NCBI GenBank assembly: GCA_015055515.1
Contig: SVIC01000004.1
Location: 1-64,000, forward strand
Direction: 5' to 3'
Length of the DNA stretch: 64,000 nucleotides
DNA from: Clostridiales bacterium
Lineage (GTDB): Bacteria; Bacillota; Clostridia; Christensenellales; UBA1242
Both the position numbers and the translations under genes were made by a program. Below are positions 1-12,400 of this stretch, piece after piece. The notes beneath the pieces are model-generated. The model made no database searches. It saw only the letters and a program-made list of their open reading frames with translations, and was not told where the DNA came from. Position 1 is the first letter of the stretch. The number at the start of each line of letters is the position of its first letter.

Positions 1-127
1 ACTATGTTCCAAATCATGTTTGCTACCGCAAACCTACGATAAATCGTAGATACATAGATTGAATAAACATCAGTTGTATGAAAATAGGCTAACGCCTGCT
101 TTCCTCCAACTTCCGATAATATATTCT
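1..127 (+). repeat. Intergenic structured repeat, copy 1
   Basis: About 125 bp that recur nearly identically but inverted at 34,840-34,978, and in diverged form at 55,378-55,500. It contains small hairpins (CTACGATAAATCGTAG, and a GTTTGC/GCAAAC pair), a conserved core ACATAGATTGAATAAACATC and a conserved end AACTTCCGATAATAT. It lies directly upstream of the large lipoprotein gene. No reading frame is evident. The function is unknown; a small non-autonomous repeat or a structured RNA element are both possible. Confidence 0.75.
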
Positions 128-157
128 AAGTGTTATTGTCATTAAAAGGATGAAGAA

Positions 158-3100
158 ATGGAAAAAAGAAACAAAATAAAAAATTTACTATTAATCATAG
201 TTGCAATATTCATTTGTCCAATAATATTTAGTGGTTGCGACTGCAAGTTCTCTTTCTTAACCAAGGAAGATAGCCTTACCGCACCTGTAATCACAGCCGA
301 TACCGACACTAAGTCGCTACAATGGTATAATACCGGTGAGACTAATATGTATTCTATTCACCTTAATGGCGAACACGTTAATACTATCAATTCCTCATCC
401 GACCTTATAACATATGATTATTCCGAACTAATAACAGACAATGCCGAGCATCATTTCACAGTTGTTGCTAGTGCATCAGATGGTAAAATGGCCGATAGCG
501 AGCACAGCAATACTATAATCATTAATACAAAGCACGCATTTACTTCCACTAGTCTATCTAGTAGCGAACTTGATTATTCCACTTCGGGCACCAGCACTAT
601 TACCGCCAGTGGCGCCAATATATCTTGGTCAGCCGTAAATGGAGCAACGGGATATATAGTATCATACTTCACTAATGACAGTGGGCTTATAGAGGTAAAT
701 ACACCTAATACATCCTATACCCTACCATCCTCCCCTCACGAGATAGTGGCATATATTGTTAGCGCCAAATATAGCGATGGTAGTACCAAGGTTGTATCCC
801 CTAGGATTAATTATTACAACCCTGATGGTAAGCAATATGTTATTAAGATCGTGGATGGATATCTGTGGGATTACTACATTAATTCCAAAGAAGAATTGAA
901 TGCCATAGTATACTATAATTTCATATGCAGACTACAAGACTACAATATTACCTTTGACAGTAGTTATGTAAATGAAATTGTACAAGACAACAATACTGCA
1001 AAAGAGTCCGATGCTGTTATAAATGAGATAGAGGACTCTCTAGACACATTCTATGAGACATGTTATTTTGACAAAAAAGATTATTCCCCAAGGTATGCAG
1101 GATTAATTAATTCTGATAGAAATGAATACAGAGTATCTATTAATTATTTCAATGTATCACAATGCGACCTTAACCAGCCTATTAATTCATCTTACTTAAT
1201 GACTAGACTGAATACTGGACTGGCGTATTATGATACATATGATTTCGGCACATCTAGTAGATCAGAGACATATGATGACTTTGTGTCGGATGACTATATG
1301 TTGGCACAAGATGTAACCACATCAGAGCAGTTATATATGGCAGTGGAGAATAAGGTCACTCCTATATGTGCAAAAGGTAGCAGAGCAGAAGACATATATA
1401 GTAGAGCAAAAGCGGTCTTAAGAGAGATTATCTCCGATAACATGACCGATTATGAGAAAGCATTGTCCATATTCGACTGGATCACATATACCACATTATA
1501 TGATTATGGCGCAGGACATTTCGAGGACAATCATATTGTCACCAAAGACTGTTGCTACTACCTAGAAGGTGTATTTATTAAAAATGTTGCAGTATGTGAC
1601 GGATTCAGCAAGGCATATTCGCTAATGTGCAATATGGAAGGCATAGATTGCGTGCGTATCGTAGGTGATGCAAAGACCGCTGGTGGATTTGGTGGTCACG
1701 CATGGAACAAGGTAAGACTAGATGGCAGGTATTATATAGTAGACATTACATGGACAGAAATAGTTAATTCTAGTGCAGAGGTATTGTCTCACAAATATTT
1801 CTTAGTCACCGATTATACCATGATGTCATCACATATTCCATATGCTAGAAGAAATAAATTTGCAATGTACCCTACTGGCATAAATGCAGAGATTAATTAT
1901 TACACAAATATTAATTATTCGTATATATCTACTACTGGAGATAAGATAGATACCATTCAATACATCGATTCTACCGAAGATATGAAGACAGTGCTGGACA
2001 CGCCTCTTCTTAACAACGCTAGCCATATAGAATTAGCAGTAGATGTCGAGTATATCAATTCATTGAAAGAAAAACATAATGAGACCGATGCCATCACCGC
2101 TTTGCAAAAAGAATTTAAGGCAACCAAATACACCCCACAATTACTAAGTATTATGTACGATAGTAGTGGTGGATACCTAGATGTTATCAGCATATCGGAA
2201 GATAAGTCTGCGACAGTTATCATCATGGAATCTTCCCTACTAGTCAACGAAGCAAATGAGATAGAGAATATTATTCAATATTACGGCGACTATGCAACGC
2301 ATAATAGCAAAATACTTAATGCAAGCATATCCATAGGCATAGATATATCGCTACTAGAGGATAAGTATAATATCACATTAACTTCTGGTAACTTACAATT
2401 CTATCTTAACAAATTCATGTTAGATATAGATAATAGCAATATTATGTGTGAATACACACTAGATCTATTAAAAGACAAATATGGTAGACTGGTATATAGC
2501 ACTAGTCGAATAAATGACAATGTCAACGACACTATCATATACTACTACACAATGCACATAACCTCTGCCTCTATGGAGCAATTAGCCACCCCTCAACTAA
2601 GCCTTGAGGGGTCCACAATATCGTGGCAAACTATCTTAAAGGCAGATTATTATGAGATCTATATCAATGACACCAAGGTAGAGGCAGATTATACTATAAA
2701 TAGTGATACTTGCTACCTTGATCTAAGCGATGTAGTTAACAATGCAGATATATACTCTATATACATAGTGGCTTGTGCAGATGGTTATAGAGATAGTGCT
2801 AATAGCAACACTGTAGAGTATGTTATATTATCTCCTATCACTTTAACCAAGAATAATACTACTGTGGAGTGGACAGGCATAGACAATGCAGTAGAATATC
2901 AGATATATGTAAATGACATCCTCACCACTACTACACTCGACCTATCCTATGACTTGTCAGATGTGTTAAGTAATGTAGGTACATACAAGGTACATGTCGT
3001 TGCTGTATACAATAGCACATACTTCTCTACATCTAACGAATTAACATATCTAATATCTCAGTTGTCTGCACCTAATGTATCTCTGGAGAACAATATTGTA

Positions 3101-5950
3101 TCTTGGCAAAGAGTTACAAACGCTACCGCCTATGAGATATATAATAACAACGAACTTATTGCAACTATTCCCGCAGATAGTTCTAGCAGTTACAATTATG
3201 ATTTAAGCAACCTAACTACTGCTGGTACTTACAATATATCTATTAAGGCAGTATCAGATAATTACGAATTCTTATCTAGCAACACGACATCTCTGTCATA
3301 CACTAGATTATCCTGCCCAGTATTACATATCTCAGACACTACACTAACTTGGAATGCAGTGACCAATGCAACCGAATACATAATATACCTGGACGGAAGT
3401 ATTATAGACACAGTATCCGCTAATTCTGCTAGAACTATAGACATTTCAACTTATGTGACCGAGGCGAGAACATATACTATACACATTGTTGCACAGATGA
3501 TATCCAATAGTGTTGTACTTAGTTCCAGCATTAGCAACAATGTTACTTATACCACCCTTCCTACACTGCAATCACCTAATATTCAGTTTTCTTCTAAGGG
3601 TATCATATCTTGGGATAGTGTTCCTAATGTAGAATATTATACTATCCACATTGAATCACAGATTGTGAATAACTATACAGCCAATACATATGATGTTGGC
3701 AGTACTCTAAATGTAGCGGGCAACTATGATGTGTATATTACAGCACATGCTACTAATTACAATGCTAGTACTAGTAACACTGTTACTTATATAGTTCTAG
3801 CCTCTCCATCCATAACTCTTCACTACGATGTAATATCATGGCAAGAAGTAGTAGGAGCAGAAGAATATCATATATACTGCAACGATACATACATAACCAA
3901 GACATCTAATACATCATATGACTTGGCACATACAATATCCGACATCGGCACATATAGCATATATATTAAGGCTATAAATGATGGTTACGAATACAAAGAC
4001 AATACGACTAGCAATATCGTTACCTATGTACATTCTACTAAATTATCTTCTCCTGTAGTATCAAAAGTAGATTATAATCTACACACTATCACTTGGGATA
4101 GTATTAACAATGCATCCTCATACAAGATATATGTGGACGATAGTTATATAACTAGCACTACTAATAACAGTATAGATTTGTCTAGCATTATATCAGACTA
4201 TGAGTTGCACACTATCAATATTCGTGCAATATCAAATAATTCTATTTATAGTGATAGTTCATTGAGCGAAGATATACTATATGAGATATCAGGCGAGAAT
4301 ATTGAGATAGCAGGATACTTGCCTAATGGTACTCCAACCGACTTTGTAATATACGAGAATTCTCTACTTGGAGTAAATTCTACACTTAGTATATCGGGCA
4401 ATACACTTACATGGACCAGCAATAGTCTAGTAGATTATTATGTAATTATGGCAACTAACGGCAATGGCTCGTATAAGATGATAGACAGAGTAGATAAGAA
4501 CACGAATTCGGTTGTTGTATCTAACCTATCCAACTATGCCTCTGATGATATTATGGCATATACCATTATATCGGTTATAGATTTTACCGATCTATACATG
4601 GATACATTCGAACTTACTTATTACAATCCAGATAATATTCCTGGATATACAGAAGATGATAAGATCTTCGCATTCAATGGTGACTTCCATGATTATTATA
4701 TAGAATCACAAGATGAATTAAATGAATTAATCTACTACTCATTCTTGTGGCGAAAGAGCACTATTGTATTCAAGACAAATGGCATTAGTGTTAACCCTGA
4801 CACTGCACACAATTCATTTACTGAGACTTATTACTATTCGGCAAGCCCTACCTTTGACCTTACCAGTGGAAATGTGTATACCTACACCCTACCTTTCGTA
4901 GACACAGAATGCAACAGTGACTTTACTAACACTTCTTCTTCTAATAATAACCACACTAATGGCACCGATCAGAAAACATACGCCGACACATACGATTTCG
5001 ATAAATTGGGCAGAAGAGATAACACATATAATGACTTCGTGTCCGATGAGAAGGTCGTAAGAATTCCTGCCACTACATCGGAGGAACTACTACATATTAT
5101 TGAGAGCGGCTATACCCCTATTTGCACAACCGCATCTAGAGCAGAGACTATATACAACAAGGCAAAAGACGTCTTAAGAGAGATTATCTCCGATAGCATG
5201 ACCGATTATGAGAAGGCATTATCCATATTCGATTGGATCACTTGCAACACAATATATGACTATACTGCACTGGATATTCCTAATAATATATGCAATATGT
5301 CCTGCCCATCATTCTACCTAGAGGGAGTGTTCATTCACGGCCTTGCCGTGTGCGATGGATTTAGCAAGGCATTCTCTCTAATGTGCAATATGGAAGGCAT
5401 AGATTGCATTAAGATATCCGGCGATGCAGGAACTAACGGCAATCGAGGCGGACACGCATGGAACAAGGTACGTATAGATAGCAATTGGTATGTAGTAGAC
5501 ATTACATGGACAGACCTTCTAGTAAATAGCTCATATGAGACATTATCCCACAAATACTTCATGGTTACCGACTCTATGATTGCTAGCACGCACTACCCTT
5601 GCGATAGATTTAAGATATCTAATTTGGCAACACCAGCCACTCCTTATAGTCACTACAATAATACCTTGATCAAAAATGAGAACCATGCTATAGAGAGTGA
5701 CAGCGACCTATATAATACAATAGATGAGATTGCAAAGAAGAAGATTACATATATCGACCTAATGTTCCTTGATAGTTATCTTGGCACAAACGATATAGGT
5801 ACACTTATTATCAATGCTCTTAATACATATAATTCTAACAACCAATCTTATGTATTTGCAGGCGCTTCTCGGATCGCATATACAACTAATTATACATACG
5901 CATCTGGCAAGACTGGAATAGGTGTCATTGTGATTTTTGAATATGCTTAA
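158..5950 (+). CDS. Giant lipoprotein with two transglutaminase-like domains and Fn3-like repeats
   Basis: Predicted surface lipoprotein of 1,930 residues. A basic N-terminus and hydrophobic segment end in the lipobox IFSGC (Cys27), so it should be lipid-anchored outside the membrane. Two transglutaminase/cysteine-protease-like domains are visible, each with a Cys-His-Asp triad: about C479, H514 (GGHAWNK), D529 (VDITW) and about C1732, H1766, D1781. Each is preceded by a similar region containing a YYI-S-ELN motif, so the N- and C-terminal parts look like a duplication. Between them are about seven repeats of 80-90 residues with the pattern ISW...A..Y.IY, typical of fibronectin type III-like modules. 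The substrate is unknown; peptide cleavage or crosslinking at the cell surface is inferred from family knowledge. Start ATG is preceded by AAGGATGAAGAA. It stands alone and converges on addA. Confidence 0.85.
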   Translation: MEKRNKIKNLLLIIVAIFICPIIFSGCDCKFSFLTKEDSLTAPVITADTDTKSLQWYNTGETNMYSIHLNGEHVNTINSSSDLITYDYSELITDNAEHHFTVVASASDGKMADSEHSNTIIINTKHAFTSTSLSSSELDYSTSGTSTITASGANISWSAVNGATGYIVSYFTNDSGLIEVNTPNTSYTLPSSPHEIVAYIVSAKYSDGSTKVVSPRINYYNPDGKQYVIKIVDGYLWDYYINSKEELNAIVYYNFICRLQDYNITFDSSYVNEIVQDNNTAKESDAVINEIEDSLDTFYETCYFDKKDYSPRYAGLINSDRNEYRVSINYFNVSQCDLNQPINSSYLMTRLNTGLAYYDTYDFGTSSRSETYDDFVSDDYMLAQDVTTSEQLYMAVENKVTPICAKGSRAEDIYSRAKAVLREIISDNMTDYEKALSIFDWITYTTLYDYGAGHFEDNHIVTKDCCYYLEGVFIKNVAVCDGFSKAYSLMCNMEGIDCVRIVGDAKTAGGFGGHAWNKVRLDGRYYIVDITWTEIVNSSAEVLSHKYFLVTDYTMMSSHIPYARRNKFAMYPTGINAEINYYTNINYSYISTTGDKIDTIQYIDSTEDMKTVLDTPLLNNASHIELAVDVEYINSLKEKHNETDAITALQKEFKATKYTPQLLSIMYDSSGGYLDVISISEDKSATVIIMESSLLVNEANEIENIIQYYGDYATHNSKILNASISIGIDISLLEDKYNITLTSGNLQFYLNKFMLDIDNSNIMCEYTLDLLKDKYGRLVYSTSRINDNVNDTIIYYYTMHITSASMEQLATPQLSLEGSTISWQTILKADYYEIYINDTKVEADYTINSDTCYLDLSDVVNNADIYSIYIVACADGYRDSANSNTVEYVILSPITLTKNNTTVEWTGIDNAVEYQIYVNDILTTTTLDLSYDLSDVLSNVGTYKVHVVAVYNSTYFSTSNELTYLISQLSAPNVSLENNIVSWQRVTNATAYEIYNNNELIATIPADSSSSYNYDLSNLTTAGTYNISIKAVSDNYEFLSSNTTSLSYTRLSCPVLHISDTTLTWNAVTNATEYIIYLDGSIIDTVSANSARTIDISTYVTEARTYTIHIVAQMISNSVVLSSSISNNVTYTTLPTLQSPNIQFSSKGIISWDSVPNVEYYTIHIESQIVNNYTANTYDVGSTLNVAGNYDVYITAHATNYNASTSNTVTYIVLASPSITLHYDVISWQEVVGAEEYHIYCNDTYITKTSNTSYDLAHTISDIGTYSIYIKAINDGYEYKDNTTSNIVTYVHSTKLSSPVVSKVDYNLHTITWDSINNASSYKIYVDDSYITSTTNNSIDLSSIISDYELHTINIRAISNNSIYSDSSLSEDILYEISGENIEIAGYLPNGTPTDFVIYENSLLGVNSTLSISGNTLTWTSNSLVDYYVIMATNGNGSYKMIDRVDKNTNSVVVSNLSNYASDDIMAYTIISVIDFTDLYMDTFELTYYNPDNIPGYTEDDKIFAFNGDFHDYYIESQDELNELIYYSFLWRKSTIVFKTNGISVNPDTAHNSFTETYYYSASPTFDLTSGNVYTYTLPFVDTECNSDFTNTSSSNNNHTNGTDQKTYADTYDFDKLGRRDNTYNDFVSDEKVVRIPATTSEELLHIIESGYTPICTTASRAETIYNKAKDVLREIISDSMTDYEKALSIFDWITCNTIYDYTALDIPNNICNMSCPSFYLEGVFIHGLAVCDGFSKAFSLMCNMEGIDCIKISGDAGTNGNRGGHAWNKVRIDSNWYVVDITWTDLLVNSSYETLSHKYFMVTDSMIASTHYPCDRFKISNLATPATPYSHYNNTLIKNENHAIESDSDLYNTIDEIAKKKITYIDLMFLDSYLGTNDIGTLIINALNTYNSNNQSYVFAGASRIAYTTNYTYASGKTGIGVIVIFEYA

Positions 5951-5995
5951 AATAAGCCTTTTGGCACATTCGGACAAAACTTACGATAATAAAAA
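5949..5995 (+). repeat. Partial intergenic repeat end
   Basis: The segment AATAAGCC...CATTCGGACAAAACTTACGATAAT resembles the 3' end of the repeat copy at 55,460-55,500 (GCATTCAGACAAAACTTCC). It appears to be only the terminal part of the family, right after the stop codon of the giant lipoprotein. Confidence 0.4.
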
Positions 5996-6000
5996 ATAAA

Positions 6001-6032
6001 AAGTATCCAAATTATTAATTCGGATACTTTTT
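6001..6032. terminator. Bidirectional terminator
   Basis: Inverted repeat AGTATCCAAATT / AATTCGGATACT (one G-U pair) flanked by A-run and T-run. It lies between the convergent lipoprotein gene and addA and could serve both. Confidence 0.8.
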
Positions 6033-6066
6033 TATTCATTATGGATATATTATCATAGTTCTATAA

Positions 6067-9000
6067 TCATTTAATCTCTATCAGTTCATTCATCTTGAAT
6101 GAATATAGATACTTCGCCTTGACTTCTTTGCCATAACACATCTTGTACGCCTTGGCATACAGATCTAGTTGTGTAGTATATGTGTCTATCATATACTGCC
6201 TGTCCCTTGTTCTATTAGTCTTGAAGTCTATTATTATGGCTTCATCTTTACCCTCTATTACCAGATCTAGCACACCTTGTACCAATACATCTTCATTGCA
6301 CTTGCTACCATCTATTAATTGACTATGAGGTGCCATTGCCAAGAAATTAGTTTCTTTTCGTAATATTTCGCCATTTTTCGACATTTCTTCCACCATACGC
6401 TTTGCATTTGATATTTCTTCAATATTTATCATAGGCAGGTATATTGCGTTGATTTTGCCTTGCAATACCATATTATCTACTAGTTTCTTTATTTCTATAT
6501 CCTTATGATATTCTATCTCTTGCATTATGGCGTGATATGCAGTACCCACCTCCATAGCATCGCTTGATGTCACACTCTCTGATATGTGCAATTTACGGAA
6601 ATTATCTACCGCATTTGCATAATCCACCTCTCTGTCCTTAAGTATTCCTGTAACAGAGTTTTTGAAAGATATGTCACTATAATCTTCACTCACCATACCA
6701 TAGTACTTAGTTAACGCCTTTACAATCTCTGGCTTTGATACATCTAGTACCACTTGACCATTACTATATACACTATTCACATCTGGCAGATTTATATCAC
6801 ATATCACTTTTGCATTATTTGCTGTTGTTATCTCAAAATTATCTTTCTTATTCGCAAAGTATGCATAATCAGCATCGCTAATACCTAGTGCAAATAGGTC
6901 AAATCCCGACTGACACATATCTATATTCTTAGGCCTAGCACGATCCAAATCCACTACACCTGTGATATACAACTCCTTCTTTGGCCTAGTCAGTGCTACA
7001 TACATCAGCCTTATAGCCTCTTCGAATTCTTCCTTTCTATTCTTAAGTGCTATGGCAGTAGCATTCACATTATCTATTCTCTCATACACGCTATCATCTA
7101 CGCCACTCACAGCTATTCCGAACTCTCTACTAATCTTAATATCATGTGAATTATTCTTCTGCAGTTTTTCACCGAATCCGCCTATTATCACCACAGGATA
7201 ATCCAGTCCCTTTGATGCGTGCATAGTCATCAATGTAACACTATCAGCACCCGATGTAATAACCATCTCCGAATCCTTGCCCTTGATTACCTCTATGTAA
7301 TCTAGAAGTCTTGCGATATTACCCTCATACACTTCTGCACTGATTATATTTAAGAACTCCTTGATATAACACTCTTTCTCTATACCATCGGGCATGCTCT
7401 TGAAATATGTGAATATATTATGTTCTTCCATCAGTGCTTTTATAGTGTCGCATATACTATTATTTAATAATTGTAGCCTTAACTCTTTTAAGATATTTCT
7501 TAGTTTTGCCACCTTGTCCGATTTACCCATAGCCTCTGCCGATAGACACGCCTCATAATAAGTCTTAGCATCTTTTGCATTCAGCCTTATATCCACCAAT
7601 TCATCATCGCTTGCATTTATGAACGGACTCTTTAATAGCGTAGTAAATGCTACATCATCCCGCTCATTATATATACATTTTAAGAGCGAATGCAATATCT
7701 TTACTTCTGCACTTTCGAATATCTTTGCCTTCACCGTAACACTTACAGGAATATTATATTTTTTCAATGTCAACCACACATTTCTTGCTAACACTTGCTT
7801 ATCCCTTAAGAGTATAGCAATATCAGAGAATTTGTAACCCTTCTCTATTATCTCAGATACTTTTCTTGCAATCAATTCGCCTTCGTACTCATGCTTCTTT
7901 ATCTCTTCTTCATCATCATCTCTGTCGTCATTGGCATCGTTTATTGCATTCTTATCTATTATAGACACATACACCGTACTACTATCTACAACACCTTTAC
8001 CCGATATTAACCTTGCCTCGTTTCTATAATCTATACCCACACAATCCTTGGTTATAGCATTGTCAAATATTGTGTTCACGAAATCCAGTATATTCTTATC
8101 GCTTCTAAAGTTTTTGTTAAAAAGTATTAACTTTTTGTCAACATCTCCAGACTTGTAGTCATAATATTTCTCTATAAATATCTCCGGACTGCTCTGCCTG
8201 AACCTATATATACTCTGCTTTACATCGCCTATCATATATAGATTATTGCTACCCGCAATCCCGCATACTATCTTATCCTGCATAGGATTGACATCTTGAT
8301 ACTCATCGACAAATATATATGAATACTCCGATTTCAACTCCGCCACCACACTATCATTTTGTAGTAACATACAAGCATAATATTCCAGATCATTGAAGTC
8401 CAGCAAATTCTTCTCTGACTTAATCCTAGCATACTCAGCCTTTAATAACTTAGTTAGATTATACACTCCTTCCGCATTTGCCTTATTAACCTCGTTATCC
8501 TCTCTGAACGTTTCTTTTCCAAATGGTTTTACGACGCCCTCTATCATAGACTTGGCAATTTTGAATACATCATTTACTTCTTCTAATCTGTCATGCAGTG
8601 CCACCAGCGACATATCTTTATCTGTCCTCACCGTAGGCTTATTAGGCAACTTCTCTACATCCACCACTCTTGCAATCTCATTAACTTTGTTGCTATTCAT
8701 TATTTTGTCGCAGTAGTCCATTCTTGCCACAGCGTATGCCATTACCTTATCCATTCCACACACACTAGCCATATCGTATAGCCTAGCCACTTCTTTTCTT
8801 TGCTTTGATATTATATTCTTGACATATGCCATAATATAATTATGTACAGGATTATCGTCTAGGGCATAACATTTCTCTATTGCAGTTTCCGCCCATTTAT
8901 CAGAATCTATCCTACACACCAGATAGTCGTATAACGAGAATACAGCATTTCTTAACTTCTCATCCGTTCTAGCACTACTGAAGTTCTCATACAGTCTATA

Positions 9001-9486
9001 GAATTTCTCATCTTTCTTGTCTGACAATTTTTCAAAAACATTAGACATCGCCAAATTCATGAGATACCCTTTCGACTTCTCATTAGATAGTATAGAATAA
9101 TTAGGATCAATATCTAAGACATAGAAATACTTTTTGATAATTTTATTACAGAACGAGTGAATAGTACCTATATCCGCATTATTAAGTAGATCTATCTGCC
9201 TTGTTATGTGCGATATATCTTCATCGGCAGTGGCGATCTTAAGTGCATCAACTAGCCCTTGATACAGATCATGCTTCATCTTACTAGCTGCAGCAGTGGT
9301 ATATGTCACCACCAATAGACTAGTTATATCAACCTTCTTTATAAGTAGTAGATACAACAATTTTCTTATCATTGTAGTTGTCTTACCTGTTCCAGCACTA
9401 GCAGACACCAGTATAGAATGATCGAAATCATCTACGAACTGCCTTTGTTCATCGGTCAGATATTTGTATATTAGTTCATTATACAT
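6067..9486 (-). CDS. addA: ATP-dependent helicase/nuclease subunit A (AddA)
   Basis: Helicase-nuclease subunit of the AddAB complex, which processes double-strand breaks and loads RecA at Chi-like sites. Visible motifs: UvrD-type Walker A AGTGKTTTM (residues 31-39), Walker B VDEYQDVNPMQ near residue 390, helicase motif MHASKGLDYPVV, and a C-terminal RecB-like nuclease core GVLDLVI...IIDFKTNR. Length 1,139 residues, normal for AddA. I chose the ATG at 9,486, not the one at 9,501, because AGGAGGTG sits just upstream of it. It overlaps the stop of addB by 8 bp, so the two are translationally coupled. It ends against the terminator at 6,001-6,032. Confidence 0.95.
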   Translation of the reverse strand: MYNELIYKYLTDEQRQFVDDFDHSILVSASAGTGKTTTMIRKLLYLLLIKKVDITSLLVVTYTTAAASKMKHDLYQGLVDALKIATADEDISHITRQIDLLNNADIGTIHSFCNKIIKKYFYVLDIDPNYSILSNEKSKGYLMNLAMSNVFEKLSDKKDEKFYRLYENFSSARTDEKLRNAVFSLYDYLVCRIDSDKWAETAIEKCYALDDNPVHNYIMAYVKNIISKQRKEVARLYDMASVCGMDKVMAYAVARMDYCDKIMNSNKVNEIARVVDVEKLPNKPTVRTDKDMSLVALHDRLEEVNDVFKIAKSMIEGVVKPFGKETFREDNEVNKANAEGVYNLTKLLKAEYARIKSEKNLLDFNDLEYYACMLLQNDSVVAELKSEYSYIFVDEYQDVNPMQDKIVCGIAGSNNLYMIGDVKQSIYRFRQSSPEIFIEKYYDYKSGDVDKKLILFNKNFRSDKNILDFVNTIFDNAITKDCVGIDYRNEARLISGKGVVDSSTVYVSIIDKNAINDANDDRDDDEEEIKKHEYEGELIARKVSEIIEKGYKFSDIAILLRDKQVLARNVWLTLKKYNIPVSVTVKAKIFESAEVKILHSLLKCIYNERDDVAFTTLLKSPFINASDDELVDIRLNAKDAKTYYEACLSAEAMGKSDKVAKLRNILKELRLQLLNNSICDTIKALMEEHNIFTYFKSMPDGIEKECYIKEFLNIISAEVYEGNIARLLDYIEVIKGKDSEMVITSGADSVTLMTMHASKGLDYPVVIIGGFGEKLQKNNSHDIKISREFGIAVSGVDDSVYERIDNVNATAIALKNRKEEFEEAIRLMYVALTRPKKELYITGVVDLDRARPKNIDMCQSGFDLFALGISDADYAYFANKKDNFEITTANNAKVICDINLPDVNSVYSNGQVVLDVSKPEIVKALTKYYGMVSEDYSDISFKNSVTGILKDREVDYANAVDNFRKLHISESVTSSDAMEVGTAYHAIMQEIEYHKDIEIKKLVDNMVLQGKINAIYLPMINIEEISNAKRMVEEMSKNGEILRKETNFLAMAPHSQLIDGSKCNEDVLVQGVLDLVIEGKDEAIIIDFKTNRTRDRQYMIDTYTTQLDLYAKAYKMCYGKEVKAKYLYSFKMNELIEIK

Positions 9487-12400
9487 TATCCACCTCCTCA
9501 TCTATTGTGCCTAAGACTTCACGCAAGTTATTTACCTTAGTTACCCTTCTATACTTATTACCATACTTGATATTGAAGTTGCATATACCGCCATACTCGC
9601 AATATTTGCAAGCAGATGTGTTATCAATACTTAACGGCATTATATCTATACAACCATCCTCTATCCTTCTTGCATCTTCCTCTAATCTCGACATAAGGTA
9701 CTTAATACCCTCTTCCATGTCTCTATTTGATAACGCCAGATTGTTAATAGCATTGCACTTAGAAAAACCTCCTTCCTTCTTTCTTGATAACCTTAGAGTT
9801 TTACCAATTGATGGAAATTCACGCAATGCATTATCTATATTGCCAATAATATCTATGTTTTTGTCAAAAAATCCTTGATATCTATATTTTACTGTTTTTT
9901 CTAATTTATTATCTATCGGCAAATAGAACGCACCCACTGGCCTCATACCAGATGCATTCTTATATAGCATCATATAGCAAAATAACTGTATCTTCTTGCC
10001 CGCAACAAACTCTGTAAAATTGCTAAAACTAGAATTACCTGTCTTGTAGTCTATAATATAGAATGTATTATCCGCTCTATTAATATCTATCCTGTCTACC
10101 TTACCTATAATATTCACTTTCTTGCCTGATGGCAATACAAAACTCACCTTACCATTCTTCTCATTCAGAGAATATTCGGTGTGATATGGCTCATAGTCAC
10201 TATTTGCCATTTGCTCCACAATAGCATAGGTTATACGCACAATTTCCTCATATAGACCCATAATAGTAGTCGCATTAATAGAACTGGCTTGAAACCTTGC
10301 ATACTTATCACTATCTAGTACTTTTCTCAGATTATCGATTGCAAATTCCTTTAGATTAGAGATAAACTCATCATCATCCTTATAATTATATAGATCATAT
10401 ATCACAAGCCTCATATAATCATGTATTATATTACCTATATCATTAGTAGACACTCTCGCTATTTCTTTTTGCTTTAATTTAAGACCATAATTTAGAAAAT
10501 GTGCATATGGGCAATTTGCAAACTTCTCGAATTGGCTAGGACTAACATCTGATGATGTGAAATATAGTTTTGCACCCTTAGATATTCTGCACGACTTATT
10601 CGTATAATTAGCATTGCCCACCACATCTACACACTTATCAGGCAAGGCATGATACACACTAGAGACATTTTGCCTATACGCCTTGATATCATTATACAAG
10701 TTCCATTCCTTTACATAATCGCACACATTTGCCATTGCCAACTTAGTGGTTATATTGTCTGTGATTATTTTATCTGCAACTTGACTGCTATCTTCTACTA
10801 TTATACTCTCGCTTGCATCCAATACAGGATTTGCTACTATAACTTTTGCTAGTTCATCATATATCATAGTAGGATATAATTCTTCTCCCTTAGCATTGAC
10901 ACATACATAAGAAAATACAATAGCCTCTTGTGCTTTCTGTACCATCTCATATAACTTGTATTTCTTTCTCTTGTTAATCATATTGATGGTAGGTGCAATC
11001 TTGTTAACAACATTAACCTTCTCCATCTCTCTATCAGATAATAGCGCCGTCTCCATACTGTATTTAGGCAAAGCATCATCGTTAGCACCTATATAGTACA
11101 TTCGCTTAACCTCGGTCAGATAACTTGCCTCGAAGTCAGATATGACTAGGCTGGCAACCTTGATAGGTGGCAATGTCAGTGTAATATCTTCGACAAAGGT
11201 CTTGAATATTTCATAGAAGTACCTAGGCTCAAACTCTTCCGTTTTGAAAACCATTGACATTTCATTCCATGTTTTTGACAATTTGTTATATGTTTGCGTC
11301 AATTTCTTTGCACTGACTACATCTCCACCCTCTACATACCTTGCATACATCATTTCATAATACTCTTTGTATCTGATATCTTCCAAGACAGCATCTAGTC
11401 TAGTATGATAATCCTCTATCGTACCTGCCTTTATATCTAGACTTCTTATAATATTATTTATTATAGATATTGCGCTCTTTAATTCATCATCGGCATTTAT
11501 CTTGTCGGGGATAGTATATAGATACTTGCCCTTAGCATCTACTCTAGCAATATAGTCTTTGTATGCAGATATCTGGGATATAGTCATCTGACACACCCCA
11601 CTATCCACCAACTGCAATACATTATATTTCGTTATACCTGTACAAGCAATCTCCAGTAGCAATAGAACAATCTTGCACAGTACATTATCGCTTATGGACT
11701 CCGACTGATCGAAGTAATATGGTATATCTAGCCTTTGTAACATACTAGTTAATTCTTCCTTGTAAGAATCGATATTAGATACCACCAGTGCAATATCCGA
11801 TATAGCACACCCTCCATCCAATACAGTCCTCTTAATCTCTGTTAGAACTTGCCTCAATTCATCTCTGACATTGTTCGCCTTAATAAGTTGTAAGGATATA
11901 TGTTTAAGCTTGTCTACTGCACTTTTACCATACAATGATTTAGAGACAATACCCCTTTCTAAGTCATCATTCTCTACATTTACCTTGGTATATCTTATAC
12001 CCTCTATGTCGAATATATTTACAAGGCTATAATATATATCGTTGGTATATATATTTGCATTTGTTACACCAGCACACGCCTTAGAATAAGTGGTACATAT
12101 ATTTACCCCCTTGGCATATTTTGCCAGTTTTCCTACAATCCTCGCAATTGCAGGAGTTATATCTTCGAAGTCCATTATGTATATGGTGGTCTTGGCATAA
12201 TCACCTTTTGTTAGACTCTGGCAGAACAGATCTAGTTGATTAAAACTATCGGTATAATCTTCGCCCAGATACTCCTCATACTTCTTATACACCAATTGAA
12301 TATCATGCAACTTATAATCTAACAATCCTTGGTTGCTTGTTATATAGAAGTCATCTTCCGTTACCTTACAACTCTTATATAAGCAAATTGTTTCGAATAT

